A DNA stretch of 64,000 bases. Origin: G963668185 sp965237445 (lineage in GTDB: Bacteria > Chloroflexota > Dehalococcoidia > Lucifugimonadales > G963668185). How positions within the stretch are numbered: the stretch's first letter is position 1; the number at the start of each line of letters is the position of its first letter. This document shows positions 17,080 to 26,235 of the stretch, piece by piece. The position numbers and the translations under genes were made by a program. The stretch is from contig OZ250142.1 of the NCBI GenBank assembly GCA_965237445.1, positions 2,418,001 to 2,482,000 of the forward strand, read 5' to 3'. Under the pieces are notes generated by a model. That model did no database searches. It saw only the letters and a program-made list of their open reading frames with translations, and was not told the origin of the DNA.

Positions 17080-18530
17080 ATGAGGGTGGCCTGCGTTCTG
17101 ATAACGCACCTCAGAGCAAAGATCGAGGCTAAGCGGCGTCTCGGGCTGAAGGACAGGCCCGTCGTCATAGTCGACCGCGGCGCGGCGCAGGCGGCGCCCG
17201 TCGTCGTGGACTGTGGGCAGGCGGCCCTCGGCGTCGTAACAGGGATGACGCTCGAGGAGGCAGCGGCCCGCTGCCCGGGCATCGTCGTGCTGGAGACGGA
17301 CGAGCCGCGCTACCGGCGGGTCTTCACGCAGGTACTCAGATCGCTGCAGAGAGTGAGCGACCGGGTCGAGGATGCCGGCCTGGGCGCCGCGTACGTGCGC
17401 ATGGACGGCCTCGAGGATCTGTACCGGGGCGAGGCCGGAACCGTCTCAGCCCTTCTGAATGCCGTGCCCTCGTACCTGACGCCCCGCATCGGCGTGGCTG
17501 ACGCGAAGTTCCCGGCGTTCGTCGCCGCCCTGGCATCCGAGGCGCACGGAGCCAGCAGAGTGCCGGACGATGTAGGCCGTTTCCTTGCCCCGCATCCCGT
17601 GGACCTTCTCCCCGTGCCTCTGGCCGTGAAGATGGAGTTGCGCCGCCTCGGGCTGCACACCATGGGCGACGTCGCCGCCATGGGCGAGCGCATGATCACG
17701 GACCGTTTCGGGCCTGAGGGCAGGCGGGCCTGGGAGCTCTGCACCGGCGCCGATGTCAGCCCTGTCGTCGCCATGCCGTTCAGGGAGTCCGTCATCGAAC
17801 ACGCCTCGCTGCCGTTCCATTCCTCCTCTCTGGAGGCCCTGTTCGTCATGATGGACATTCTGCTGAGGAGGGCGTACTCCCAGCCCGAGATGCGAAACAA
17901 ATGTGCAGCGTCGGCATCTCTGCGGTGCGAGGCTCCCGGCTGGCCGGCTTGGGAGCGTCCGTCAGCTTCAAGGAGCCCGCGGGCACGTGGGAGAGGGCGT
18001 CCGCCGGGGTCCGAAGCCGGCTGGAATCGGACCCTCCCCACATACCGGTGGAGGAGGTGACCCTCACCCTGTCGGGCCTCGCCGGCGAGTCGGGAACGCA
18101 GATGGGGTTGCTGGAGGACGTTCACGACGACAGGCGTCGGAAGCTGGTGGAGGTGGACCGGAAGCTGCAGCCTCTGATGGGCGGCGGCCCCGCTCTCCAC
18201 AGGATCACCGAGGTCGCGCCCTGGCATCCCGCGCCCGAGATGCGCGCCCTGCGGGTTCCCGTCGACCCTTCGGGAGGCGGCGCTGTCGGGGCTCTCCACA
18301 CCCCGAAGCCCGCGGAGGTACGCGAGGGGGCCGGGCGCGAGCCGGAGTCGGTGCGCATCAGGGGCCGCTGGAGGCAGGTGTCGCGCATAGACGACCGGTG
18401 GACTTTCGACCTTTGGTGGCTCCACGAGCCGGTGGCCCGCGAGTACTACCGGGTCGACTCTGACGACGGCGGGAAGATCACCCTGTTCCGCGACATCGTG
18501 GACGACCGCTGGTACAGGCAGAGCGCCTGA
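17080..18530 (+). CDS. imuB: ImuB-like Y-family polymerase homologue, frameshifted
   Basis: ImuB is the catalytically inactive Y-family subunit of the ImuB-DnaE2 mutasome. Start ATG 17080 follows GGAGGAGG. The first Y-family acidic site is absent (CVLITHLRAKIEAKR in place of the usual DMDAFYAS), as expected for ImuB. GVADAKFPAFVAA and HPVDLLPVP follow. The frame breaks near 17958: CEAPGWPAWER ends one frame and VSFKEPAGTWERA begins the next, which runs to the TGA at 18528-18530, with a C-terminal WWLHEPVAREYYRV. One net base is missing or extra, by mutation or sequence error. The stop overlaps dnaE2's ATG, so the two form an operon. No imuA is adjacent. Confidence 0.85.
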
Positions 18531-21500
18531 TGGCCGGTGGCTACGTCGAGCTTCACGCCAGGAGCTTCTACTCCTTCGGCGCAGGCGCCTCCCACACGCA
18601 CGAGTTGCTGGCACAGGCCAGGGAGTACGGTTATCCTTCGCTGGCCCTGACAGACACGAACCTGTGCGGCGCGCTGGAGTTCGCGCGGCTCGCGAACAGC
18701 CTCGGCATCCGGCCGATCACCGGCGGCGAGCTGACCCTGACCGACGGTTCGAGGCTCACGCTTCTTGCGAAGACACGGGCCGGGTACTCCAACATCAGCC
18801 GGCTGTTCACGCTCGCCAACGCGGCTGACCGCAGGGACCCAAGGCTGGACCCCGCGCACCTGCCCCGCCACTCGGAGGGCGTGGTCCTGCTGACCGGTGG
18901 ACGGTACGGCCGGCTCTCCCGGCTGGCGATCGACGGCCGGCGTATCGTGGCGCGCGACCTCCTGCGCAGGTACGTCGACTGGTACGGGACCGGCTCGGTG
19001 TACGTCGAACTCCACCAGAACTTCCTGCAGGGCGACACCGACCGCAACCGCGCACTGGCGGCACTCGCGCGCGATGCGGGCGTCCCGGTGGCCGCCACCA
19101 ACGATGTCCACTACCATCATCCGGGCCGCTACAGGCTCCAGCACGCCCTCGCCGCCGCGAGGCTCAACACCACCATAGACCGGGCCCTGCCGCACCTGCT
19201 GCCCAACGATCATCTGCACCTGAAGTCCCCGGCGCAGATGCAAAAACTGTTCGAGGATTGCCCGCAGGCCGTTTCCAATACGCTGGGACTCGCCGAGCTA
19301 TGCGAGTTCAACCTCGTCACCGATCTCGGCTACTCTCTGCCCGACCCTGCCGTGCCGGACGGGTACACCCCTGAGAGCTACCTGCGCCGCCTCTGCTACG
19401 AAGCCGCCGCGCGGCGCTACGGCTCGGTGTCTGAGCAGGTCGAAGCCCGGCTCCAGGAGGAGTTCACGCTGATCGAGGCCCACGATCTGGCGGGATTTCT
19501 GCTGCTCTACAGGGAGATCGCGCTGCTCGCACAGCAGATCATGAGGGAGCGCGGCATAGTCGGCCCGGAAACTCCGATGGAGGAGAGGCCGCCGGGCAGA
19601 GGGCGCGGCTCTTCCGTCGCGCTGCTGGTCGGGTACCTCATAGGCATCAGCCACGTAGATCCATTGCAGTGGGAGCTCACCCTCGAGCGGTTCATCTCGG
19701 AGGACATGGACGTGCTCCCGGACATCGACCTCGACTTCCCCAGGGGCCTGAGAGACGAACTGATCGAGCGCGTACACAGTCACTTCGGGCCTGAGTACGC
19801 CGTCCTCGCGGGCGCGGTCACCACTTACAAGGTGAAGGGCATCATCCAGGACCTCGGCAAAGCCCTGGGGCTGCCCCAGGAGCACCTCTCCCTGCTCTCC
19901 AAGCGGCTGCACTCCCATGAGGCGGCAGACCTCCGGAACGAGATGGCGCAGCTCCCGGACTTCAGCGACAGGGTGGACGCGCCGGGATGGCGCGACCTGC
20001 TCGATCTCGCCCCGCAGCTCATGGACGCCCCCAAGGCGCTGGGACAGCACGTCGGCGGCATGGTCCTGAGCAGCTCCCCGGTCCCCGAGTTGGTCCCGAC
20101 GAGGGCGGGAGCGATCGACGGGCGGTTCATCATGGACTGGAACAAGGACAACGTGGCCGATGCCGGCTTCGCCAAGATCGACATCCTCTCCCTGCCCGTG
20201 CTCGACCAGATCGACGAGGCGCTCGATCTCATAGAGGAGCGCGATGGGAAGCGGCCAGATCTGAGCAGGGTCGATCCTGAGGACTCGAACGTGTACGACA
20301 TGATAAACGCGGGCCTCTCCAAGGGAGTCTTCCTGCTGCAGTCCCCTGCGCAGCTCAAGATGGCGCAGCGCCTGAAGTCGCGCAACCTCCTCGACCTCGC
20401 CTACCAGGTCGCGCTGATCCGGCCCGGCGTGGGCGTCCAGGGCAGCGCCGTCTCCCAGTTCGTGGAGCGTTACAGGCACGGCGCGGAGTGGGAGTACGAC
20501 CACCCGCTCGAGAGGCGCGCCCTGGAGCGTGGCTACGGCATCATCGTGTGGCAGGAGCAGGTCGTGCAGCTCGTGATGGACGTGGCCGGCATGACCGCGG
20601 CCGAGGCCGATGAGGTGCGCAGGACCTTCGCCAGGCCCAACAACGGTCACCTGATCGTCGCGCACCGCCAGAGGTTCATGGAGGGCGCTCGCCGTAATGG
20701 TGTTGCGAAAGAGACGGCACAGAAGATATTTGAAAAAATCAACGGACAGTACATGTTCCCCGAATCGCACTCCCACGCGTTCGGCGTCACCGCGTATCAG
20801 GCCGCGTGGCTCAAGCGATACCACCCGCTTGAGTTCTTCGTCGGGCTCATCAACAACCAGCCCATGGGCTTCTACCCGGTTGAGACCCTCAAGCAGGACG
20901 CGCGGCGCTTCGGGGTGCCCTTCCTGAACCCGTGCGTGAACGTCAGCCGGGAGATATGCGTTCCTGAGAACGGCTCGGTGCGGCTGGGTCTCCAGTTCAT
21001 CAAGGACGTTGGCAAGAAGTCGGCCAGGCTCATCGTCAGGGAGCGGGAAAGCTACGGCCCCTATGTCACCGCGGGGGACCTCGTGCGTCGGACGGGCCTG
21101 AGGCCGCAGGCCGTGCTGTCGCTGGTGATGGCCGGAGCGTTCGATCGAATCACGTCGAACCGCAGGGAAGCTCTGTGGGAGGCCGGACTGCACCCGCGCC
21201 CCTCTCGAAACGGCCAGATCGCCCTGCCCGCCTCTATGGATGACAGCGTGCCCCGGCTGGACGACTTCACCGGGTACGACAAGATGATTGGCGAGTACCG
21301 CGTGATGAGCATCTATCCCAGGGGCCATCTGATGGAGTACGTCAGGCCCGGCCTGGCCTCCAACGTGCTCCCGGCGGCCGCCGTCGAGGGCCTGGGCGAC
21401 GAAGAACGGGTCACCGTGGCTGGTTGGCCCGTGGCGCGGCAGCACCCGCGCGGACGGGACGGCACCGTGTTCGTGACCATCGAGGACGAGACGGGTGATG

Positions 21501-21676
21501 TCCAGGTCATCGTCTGGCGAGACCTCTTCGCCAGGCGCCGCAGGGAGCTCGGAAGCCAGGTGATTGAGGTCACCGGCCGCGTCTCGAGGTGGGACGGCAC
21601 CACGAACATCATAGCCACAGACCTCCGCGCCATACGCACAGACGTAGCCATGCCCCCCTCCCACGACTGGCACTGA
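18530..21676 (+). CDS. dnaE2: Error-prone DNA polymerase DnaE2
   Basis: This is a 1048-residue C-family polymerase alpha subunit of the DnaE2/ImuC type, which bypasses damaged DNA and causes induced mutation. It has an N-terminal PHP domain (YVELHARSFYSFGAGASH) whose metal-binding histidine pair is degraded, as is usual for DnaE2. The catalytic PDIDLDF follows at ~400, then tandem HhH motifs and a C-terminal OB fold (VTVAGWPVARQHPRG, FVTIEDETGDVQVIVW). ATG 18530 overlaps the imuB stop. The last eight codons (PPSHDWH and stop) lie in a repeat that recurs at 21.9 and 24.9 kb, so the native C-terminus may have been replaced by a repeat insertion. Confidence 0.96.
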   Translation: MAGGYVELHARSFYSFGAGASHTHELLAQAREYGYPSLALTDTNLCGALEFARLANSLGIRPITGGELTLTDGSRLTLLAKTRAGYSNISRLFTLANAADRRDPRLDPAHLPRHSEGVVLLTGGRYGRLSRLAIDGRRIVARDLLRRYVDWYGTGSVYVELHQNFLQGDTDRNRALAALARDAGVPVAATNDVHYHHPGRYRLQHALAAARLNTTIDRALPHLLPNDHLHLKSPAQMQKLFEDCPQAVSNTLGLAELCEFNLVTDLGYSLPDPAVPDGYTPESYLRRLCYEAAARRYGSVSEQVEARLQEEFTLIEAHDLAGFLLLYREIALLAQQIMRERGIVGPETPMEERPPGRGRGSSVALLVGYLIGISHVDPLQWELTLERFISEDMDVLPDIDLDFPRGLRDELIERVHSHFGPEYAVLAGAVTTYKVKGIIQDLGKALGLPQEHLSLLSKRLHSHEAADLRNEMAQLPDFSDRVDAPGWRDLLDLAPQLMDAPKALGQHVGGMVLSSSPVPELVPTRAGAIDGRFIMDWNKDNVADAGFAKIDILSLPVLDQIDEALDLIEERDGKRPDLSRVDPEDSNVYDMINAGLSKGVFLLQSPAQLKMAQRLKSRNLLDLAYQVALIRPGVGVQGSAVSQFVERYRHGAEWEYDHPLERRALERGYGIIVWQEQVVQLVMDVAGMTAAEADEVRRTFARPNNGHLIVAHRQRFMEGARRNGVAKETAQKIFEKINGQYMFPESHSHAFGVTAYQAAWLKRYHPLEFFVGLINNQPMGFYPVETLKQDARRFGVPFLNPCVNVSREICVPENGSVRLGLQFIKDVGKKSARLIVRERESYGPYVTAGDLVRRTGLRPQAVLSLVMAGAFDRITSNRREALWEAGLHPRPSRNGQIALPASMDDSVPRLDDFTGYDKMIGEYRVMSIYPRGHLMEYVRPGLASNVLPAAAVEGLGDEERVTVAGWPVARQHPRGRDGTVFVTIEDETGDVQVIVWRDLFARRRRELGSQVIEVTGRVSRWDGTTNIIATDLRAIRTDVAMPPSHDWH

Positions 21677-22021
21677 CCCGCACCATAGCGACCGATCAGG
21701 GTAGACGGGCTCCAACCCGTTCGTCGTGAGCCGTTCGGCAAGCTAACGAGAACTCTATCGAACCACAACAGGCGTCTACACAGAACAACCCTTTCGATAG
21801 GCCCCCTCCTCGGTCCGCTGGGAAAGAGCCTTTCCGATCCCTTCCCCAGTCTGCTGGGGAAGGCTAGGATGGGGTTCCCTCGCCACTCACAAGCGATCAT
21901 GCCACCCTCCCACGACTGGCACTGACCCGCATACTGAACCCCACCGCGTTGCAGTAACCACGCACGTTGTGCCCAGGCCCGTGGTGAGCGTATTCTTTGA
22001 TAGAAGCATGAGAGGTGAGCT
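21649..22021. repeat. Repeat cluster downstream of dnaE2
   Basis: A ~34-bp sequence around CTCCCACGACTGGCACTGAC occurs at 21649-21682 (inside the dnaE2 end) and again at 21898-21931. Between them lie a copy of the CCCGTTCG...TCGAACCACAAC repeat and the CTGGGGAAGG hairpin (21840-21863). No gene is seen until 22022. Confidence 0.75.
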
Positions 22022-22222
22022 ATGAGGCTAACCGTAGACAAGGAAGCGGACGCCCTATACCTACGCTTGGATGACTCTCCCATCGTAGAGTCAGAAGAGG
22101 TATCGCCAAGTGTAATGCTCGACTACAACGAATCAAACGAAGTAGTGGGCGTGGAAATGCTCCACCTCACCAAGCGCTACTCAGACTTGAATCTCTCAGC
22201 ACTGCAGTTCGAGACCGTCTAA
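22022..22222 (+). CDS. DUF2283 family protein
   Basis: The 66-residue protein is a single DUF2283 domain: MRLTVDKEADALYLRL, then ESEEVSPSVMLDYNESNEVVG and VEMLHLTKR. The family is small, often lies near toxin-antitoxin or mobile genes, and has no proven function. GAGAGGTGAGCT precedes the ATG. No partner toxin (such as a DUF4258 gene) is encoded next to it; it is isolated among repeats. Confidence 0.85.
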   Translation: MRLTVDKEADALYLRLDDSPIVESEEVSPSVMLDYNESNEVVGVEMLHLTKRYSDLNLSALQFETV

Positions 22223-22249
22223 CCCCCCAACGCCGCCCTCATCCACACC

Positions 22250-22303
22250 GTCATTCCCGCATTTCCGCGTCAGCGGAAACCTGGGGTCGGCGGGAATCCA
22301 TAG
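22250..22303. repeat. Palindromic repeat of the CATTCCCGC...GCGGGAATC type
   Basis: GTCATTCCCGC pairs with GGCGGGAATC around an inner hairpin TTTCCGC-GTCA-GCGGAAA (22262-22279). This kind of dispersed element is common in many bacterial genomes. Confidence 0.65.
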
Positions 22304-22484
22304 GGGATGTGGGACATCCTCCTGCCAACCGGCTAGGCCCATGCCGAACCCCTCCACATTCACCAGAGCACAAGCCTACTGTCCCCACCCGTTCGCCCCA
22401 ATCCCGTCGAATCCCAACCGCAAGGAAAGCGTACAATCGGCCCGCCGCCGCAAGGCATGCACCGCAATACTCCAGGAGACTGAC

Positions 22485-24479
22485 ATGGACAGCCCACTCA
22501 GATGGGGCATCATCGGCACCGGCAGGATAGCCGCCGAATTCGCGCGCGCCCTTGAACACACGGACAGCGGCAACCTCGTGGCCGTCGCCAGCCGAACGGC
22601 GGCCAACGCCGAGCGCTTCGGCGAAGCCCACGCCGTCGAGCGTCGGCACACCTCATACGATGCGTTGGTGAACGATGCAGGCGTCGACGCCGTCTACATC
22701 TCGACGCCCCATCCGATGCATGCTGAGTGGGCGATCAAGTCCGCCGAGGCCGGCAAGCACATTCTCTGCGAGAAGCCCATGACCCTGAACGAGGCGGACA
22801 CAATGGCCGTTGTGGAGGCGGCCCGGCGCAACGACGTCTTCCTCATGGAGGCGTTCATGTACCGGTGCCACCCTCAGACGGAGAAGTTGGTGGAGCTGCT
22901 GAGGAGCGGCATCATCGGCGACGTGAAGCTCGTGCGGGCGACCTTCGGTTTCGCAGGCCAGTACGACTCTGAGGGGAGGGACTACCACTACTCCAATGCC
23001 CTCGGCGGCGGCGGCATCCTGGACGTCGGCTGCTACGCTGTGTCCATGAGCCGCCTCGTGGCCGCCGTTGCGCTCGGCGTCGAGGTTGCGGAGCCCCGCG
23101 AGCTGCATGCCGTCGGGCACGTTGGGCCCGAAACCCGGATAGACGAGTATACAGCGGCAACGCTGAAGTTCGATGGTGATATCGTGGCGGAGGTCGCCTG
23201 CGGCGTGCGCCTGGCAATGGACATCGAGGTCCGCATCTATGGCTCCGCGGGACGATTGGTTGTACCGGAACCTTGGTTCTGCAGCGGGATCGAGGGCGGA
23301 ACGAGCCACATCGAGGTCCACCGCGGGGGGCAGGCCCCTGAACGGATCGTCGTCTCAACCGACAGGTGGCTGTACGCAATCGAGGCCGACCACGTTGCCG
23401 AAAACGTCGGCCGTCGCCAGGCCGGCTTCCCGGGAATGACGTGGGAGGACTCGCTCGCCAACGCCAGGGCGCTGGACCGCTGGCGTGACGCCATCGGCAT
23501 GAAGTACGACGCCGAGCAGCCCTCAAGTATGACAACGCCGGTCCACGGCCGGCCGCTCGTCTGTCGCTCCGACGCCCGCATGACATACGGCGGCATTGAC
23601 GGCGTCGATAAGCCCGTGTCGAGAATCGCGATGGGTACCGTGGCCCTGGAAGACCTGCGCCACGCCTCGGTCATGTTCGACGACTTCTTCGAGTTGGGCG
23701 GGAACTGCTTCGACACCGCATATGTGTACGGAGCAGGCCGGTCGGAGACGACACTTGGCCATTGGCTGCGCAACAGGAGAGTGCGTGATCAGGCCGTCGT
23801 CGTCACCAAGGGCGGCCACACACCCCACTGCTACCCGGACGCCGTTACGAGTCAGCTAACGCAGAGCCTCGACAATCTGGGCACCGACCACGTTGACATC
23901 TACCTGCTACACCGCGACAACCCTGAGATCCCTGTCGGCGAGTTCATCGACGTTCTGAGCGAGCACGCCGCCGCCGGCCGGATAAGGGCATTCGGCGCTT
24001 CGAACTGGACCGTCGACCGCTTCGACGAAGCCAACGAGTACGCGCAAAAGCACGGCCGGCCCGGCTTTGCAGTGCTGAGCAACAACTTCAGCCTCGCGCG
24101 AATGCATGAGCCGCCGTGGCCGGGATGCTTGACCGCTTCGGCCCCCGAGTCCCGAACGTGGCTGGAGGCCCGGCAGGTCCCGCTGCTCTCGTGGTCGAGC
24201 CAGGCCCAGGGCTACTTCGCTGCCGAAGGCCAAGGCCAGTCCCCAGCCTCCTGGCATAACAACGACAACAACGAACGCCGGAATCGGGCCCGCACCCTTG
24301 CGAACGAGAAGCGTGTCGAGCCAACCGCCATAGCCCTGGCCTATGCGCTCGCTCAGCCGTTCCCCGTGTACCCAGTCATAGGCCCCGCCACCATGCGCGA
24401 GACCGCGTCGTCATTCGAGGCGCTCACCGTACAGATCACGCCCGCCGAGGCTGAGTGGTTAGACCTCGCCCGACCGTAA
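22485..24479 (+). CDS. Fused Gfo/Idh/MocA oxidoreductase and aldo/keto reductase
   Basis: The 664-residue protein joins two sugar-type dehydrogenases. Residues ~1-340 form a Gfo/Idh/MocA enzyme: WGIIGTGRIAAEF for NAD(P) binding, CEKPMTLN with the conserved EKP, and GGGILDVGCYAV. Residues ~350-664 form an aldo/keto reductase: FDTAYVYGAGRSE with the catalytic Asp and Tyr, VVTKGG with the Lys, DIYLLHRDNP with the His, and GASNW. ATG 22485 with AGGAGA before it is preferred to the upstream ORF start. Both halves look complete, so it could run two linked redox steps on one sugar-derived substrate (inference). Confidence 0.88.
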   Translation: MDSPLRWGIIGTGRIAAEFARALEHTDSGNLVAVASRTAANAERFGEAHAVERRHTSYDALVNDAGVDAVYISTPHPMHAEWAIKSAEAGKHILCEKPMTLNEADTMAVVEAARRNDVFLMEAFMYRCHPQTEKLVELLRSGIIGDVKLVRATFGFAGQYDSEGRDYHYSNALGGGGILDVGCYAVSMSRLVAAVALGVEVAEPRELHAVGHVGPETRIDEYTAATLKFDGDIVAEVACGVRLAMDIEVRIYGSAGRLVVPEPWFCSGIEGGTSHIEVHRGGQAPERIVVSTDRWLYAIEADHVAENVGRRQAGFPGMTWEDSLANARALDRWRDAIGMKYDAEQPSSMTTPVHGRPLVCRSDARMTYGGIDGVDKPVSRIAMGTVALEDLRHASVMFDDFFELGGNCFDTAYVYGAGRSETTLGHWLRNRRVRDQAVVVTKGGHTPHCYPDAVTSQLTQSLDNLGTDHVDIYLLHRDNPEIPVGEFIDVLSEHAAAGRIRAFGASNWTVDRFDEANEYAQKHGRPGFAVLSNNFSLARMHEPPWPGCLTASAPESRTWLEARQVPLLSWSSQAQGYFAAEGQGQSPASWHNNDNNERRNRARTLANEKRVEPTAIALAYALAQPFPVYPVIGPATMRETASSFEALTVQITPAEAEWLDLARP

Positions 24480-25155
24480 AGAGACCGATGAACCCGTTCG
24501 CGATGAGCCTGTCGAACCACAACAGGCATCAATTCAGAACAAGCCCTTCGACAGGATCCCCATAAAAGTGTTACCTATGTCCCCGGTCTAACTGTTACCC
24601 ATGTGCCCGGTCATACATGGGGCCGCCACGCCACGCACGACCAACAAAGCCGCCCTTCCCACGACCGGCACTGACCCGCGCCCCGTAGTGGCGGGTCTCA
24701 GACCCGCCTTCCCCCGCACGTCTAGCCAGCCCATACGTAAAGAGGCCAATGAAACCGTTCGTGGTGAGCCTGTCGAACCACAACAGGCATCAACTCAGAA
24801 CAAGCCCTTCGATAGGCCCCTTTCCCAGTCTGCTGGGTAAGAGCCTGCCCCGAGTCCCTCGAGGGGTTGGGATTGGGCCGCCCCGCCACACATGACCAAC
24901 AAAGCCACCCTCCCACGACTGGCACTGACCCCAACCCAGATGACTGCCTGTATAATCTAGAAAGTAGCCAACCCGTTCGTGGTGAGCCTGTCGAACCACA
25001 ACAGGCGTCTACACAGAACAAGCCCTTCGGTAGGCTCCTTCCCCAGTCTGCTGGGGAAGGTAGGGATGGGGTTCTCCCCCCAAGCGACAAGCCTGAGCAT
25101 CCACGCTTGGAACTGGCGGCCCACAGAGCATCGGCGCTTGCGTGCCGCGAACTGC
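24480..25155. repeat. Repeat cluster between the fused oxidoreductase and element A
   Basis: No gene is seen. There are three copies of the repeat containing CCTGTCGAACCACAACAGGC (near 24510, 24770 and 24988), a palindrome GCGGGTCTCAGACCCGC (24691-24707), one degenerate and one perfect CTGGGGAAGG hairpin (near 24825 and at 25037-25060), and copies of the CACGACTGGCACTGAC repeat. The cluster probably grew by repeated insertion and recombination. Confidence 0.75.
24569..24612. mobile_element. Probable IS481-type terminal remnant
   Basis: TGTTACCTATGTCCCCGGTC (24569-24588) is followed after four bases by TGTTACCCATGTGCCCGGTC (24593-24612). Sequences of this form are typical of IS481-family ends. 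No transposase is present, so only an end survives. Confidence 0.45.
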
Positions 25156-25383
25156 TGTGCTACCCTTAATGCATGAACAACACAGCCACCGCTTACCGGC
25201 AGCCATCCCCTGCCCTACCCCTCACAGGCCGCGCCGGAACCGTGTTCCATTCGTGTTCCATTACGGCCCCGATAAGGTTCCATTCAGGTTCCATTCGTGT
25301 TCCGAAACAGTTCCGAAACCAACCGCTTCCAGCTACGAAACGGAACATAACGGAACAAAACGGAACACATTTTTCGGAGAAAC
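25156..25383 (+). repeat. Phased-repeat element, copy A
   Basis: The left end is GTGCTACCCTTAATGCATG (ATG at 25173), a possible leaderless promoter with TACCCT 7 bases before ATG. It is followed by scattered TTCC-rich repeats, then AGCTACGAAA (25331-25340) and three adjacent 10-bp units CGGAACATAA, CGGAACAAAA, CGGAACACAT (25341-25370), then TTTTCGGAGA. Copies B (42461-42697) and C (59162-59406) share this order and spacing. The ORF 25173-25487 that spans it is probably not a stable protein gene, because the frame across the repeats differs between copies. Confidence 0.75.
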
Positions 25384-25504
25384 GCCCATCCACGCTTATC
25401 GGCTACCTGTCGGGGCCCGAATTTCCTCACTTACACGCAAGGCCCAACGCCCCGTCGCACGGGCATTGCGCAACCGCTCAGCACTAGTCCATCATTGAGC
25501 CGAG

Positions 25505-26167
25505 ATGTGCGGCAGATACAGCCTCATAGCGGACCTGGGAGAGCTCGCCCGGCGCTTTGAATTCGAAGGCGACTGGCTGGAGTTCGAGTCGTCGTACAAC
25601 GTCGCTCCCACCCACGACGTCCTGACCGTCGTAGGCGGCGAAGCGCGACGCGCAGGCTACATGCGCTGGGGACTCATACCGCACTGGGCCAAGGACCACA
25701 AAATCGGAAGCCGCATGATCAACGCAAGGGCGGAGACGGTCGCCGAGAAGCCCTCGTTCCGCGACTCGCTGAGGCGCCGCCGGTGCCTTGTTCTCGCGGA
25801 CGGCTTCTACGAGTGGCAGCGCAACGGCAAAGAGAAGAGGCCAATGCGCGTGGTCATGCGTTCCGGCGAGCCGTTCGCCTTCGCCGGAATCTGGTCTGTG
25901 TGGAAGGACCCGGAAGGCAACCGCGTCCCGACTTGCGCAATCATCACAACCATCGCCAACGACGTACTGGAGCCCATCCACGAACGCATGCCGGTAATCC
26001 TGCCCAAAGAGGCGGAGCAATTCTGGCTTGACCCCTCTGTGGATGATCCCGCCGCCATCACAGATGTTCTCACTCCGGCTCCCGACGACGCGATGAATGC
26101 TTACGAGGTCTCCACCCTCGTCAACTCCGTCGCCAACAACCGCCCCGAGGTCACGCAGGCCGTATAG
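25505..26167 (+). CDS. SOS response-associated peptidase (SRAP/YedK/HMCES)
   Basis: SRAP proteins form a covalent thiazolidine link to abasic sites in single-stranded DNA and so protect replication forks. The 220-residue product has Cys2 after the initiator (MCGRYSL), Asn in SYNVAPT, MRWGLIPHWAKD, NARAET, the glutamate in DGFYEW and the histidine in HERMPVIL, all family hallmarks. The start ATG 25505 is fixed by Cys2. It lies 4 kb from imuB-dnaE2, so two DNA-damage functions are found in this region, with element A directly upstream. Confidence 0.95.
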   Translation: MCGRYSLIADLGELARRFEFEGDWLEFESSYNVAPTHDVLTVVGGEARRAGYMRWGLIPHWAKDHKIGSRMINARAETVAEKPSFRDSLRRRRCLVLADGFYEWQRNGKEKRPMRVVMRSGEPFAFAGIWSVWKDPEGNRVPTCAIITTIANDVLEPIHERMPVILPKEAEQFWLDPSVDDPAAITDVLTPAPDDAMNAYEVSTLVNSVANNRPEVTQAV

Positions 26168-26235
26168 GGTGCCTCCATGCCGCCGGGCGCGCAAGATCGG
26201 GCCCAGCGGGCAACCGGTCCGGCCCGATCCTTGCC

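Noticed and set aside
19298..21715. 805-codon minus-strand ORF across dnaE2
   Set aside because: It is a shadow of the dnaE2 reading frame; it has no recognisable protein motif, while dnaE2 is unambiguous.
25173..25487. Protein-coding ORF over element A (and 42337-42678 over element B)
   Set aside because: The DNA repeats align between the copies but are read in different frames, so protein-level conservation is not supported.
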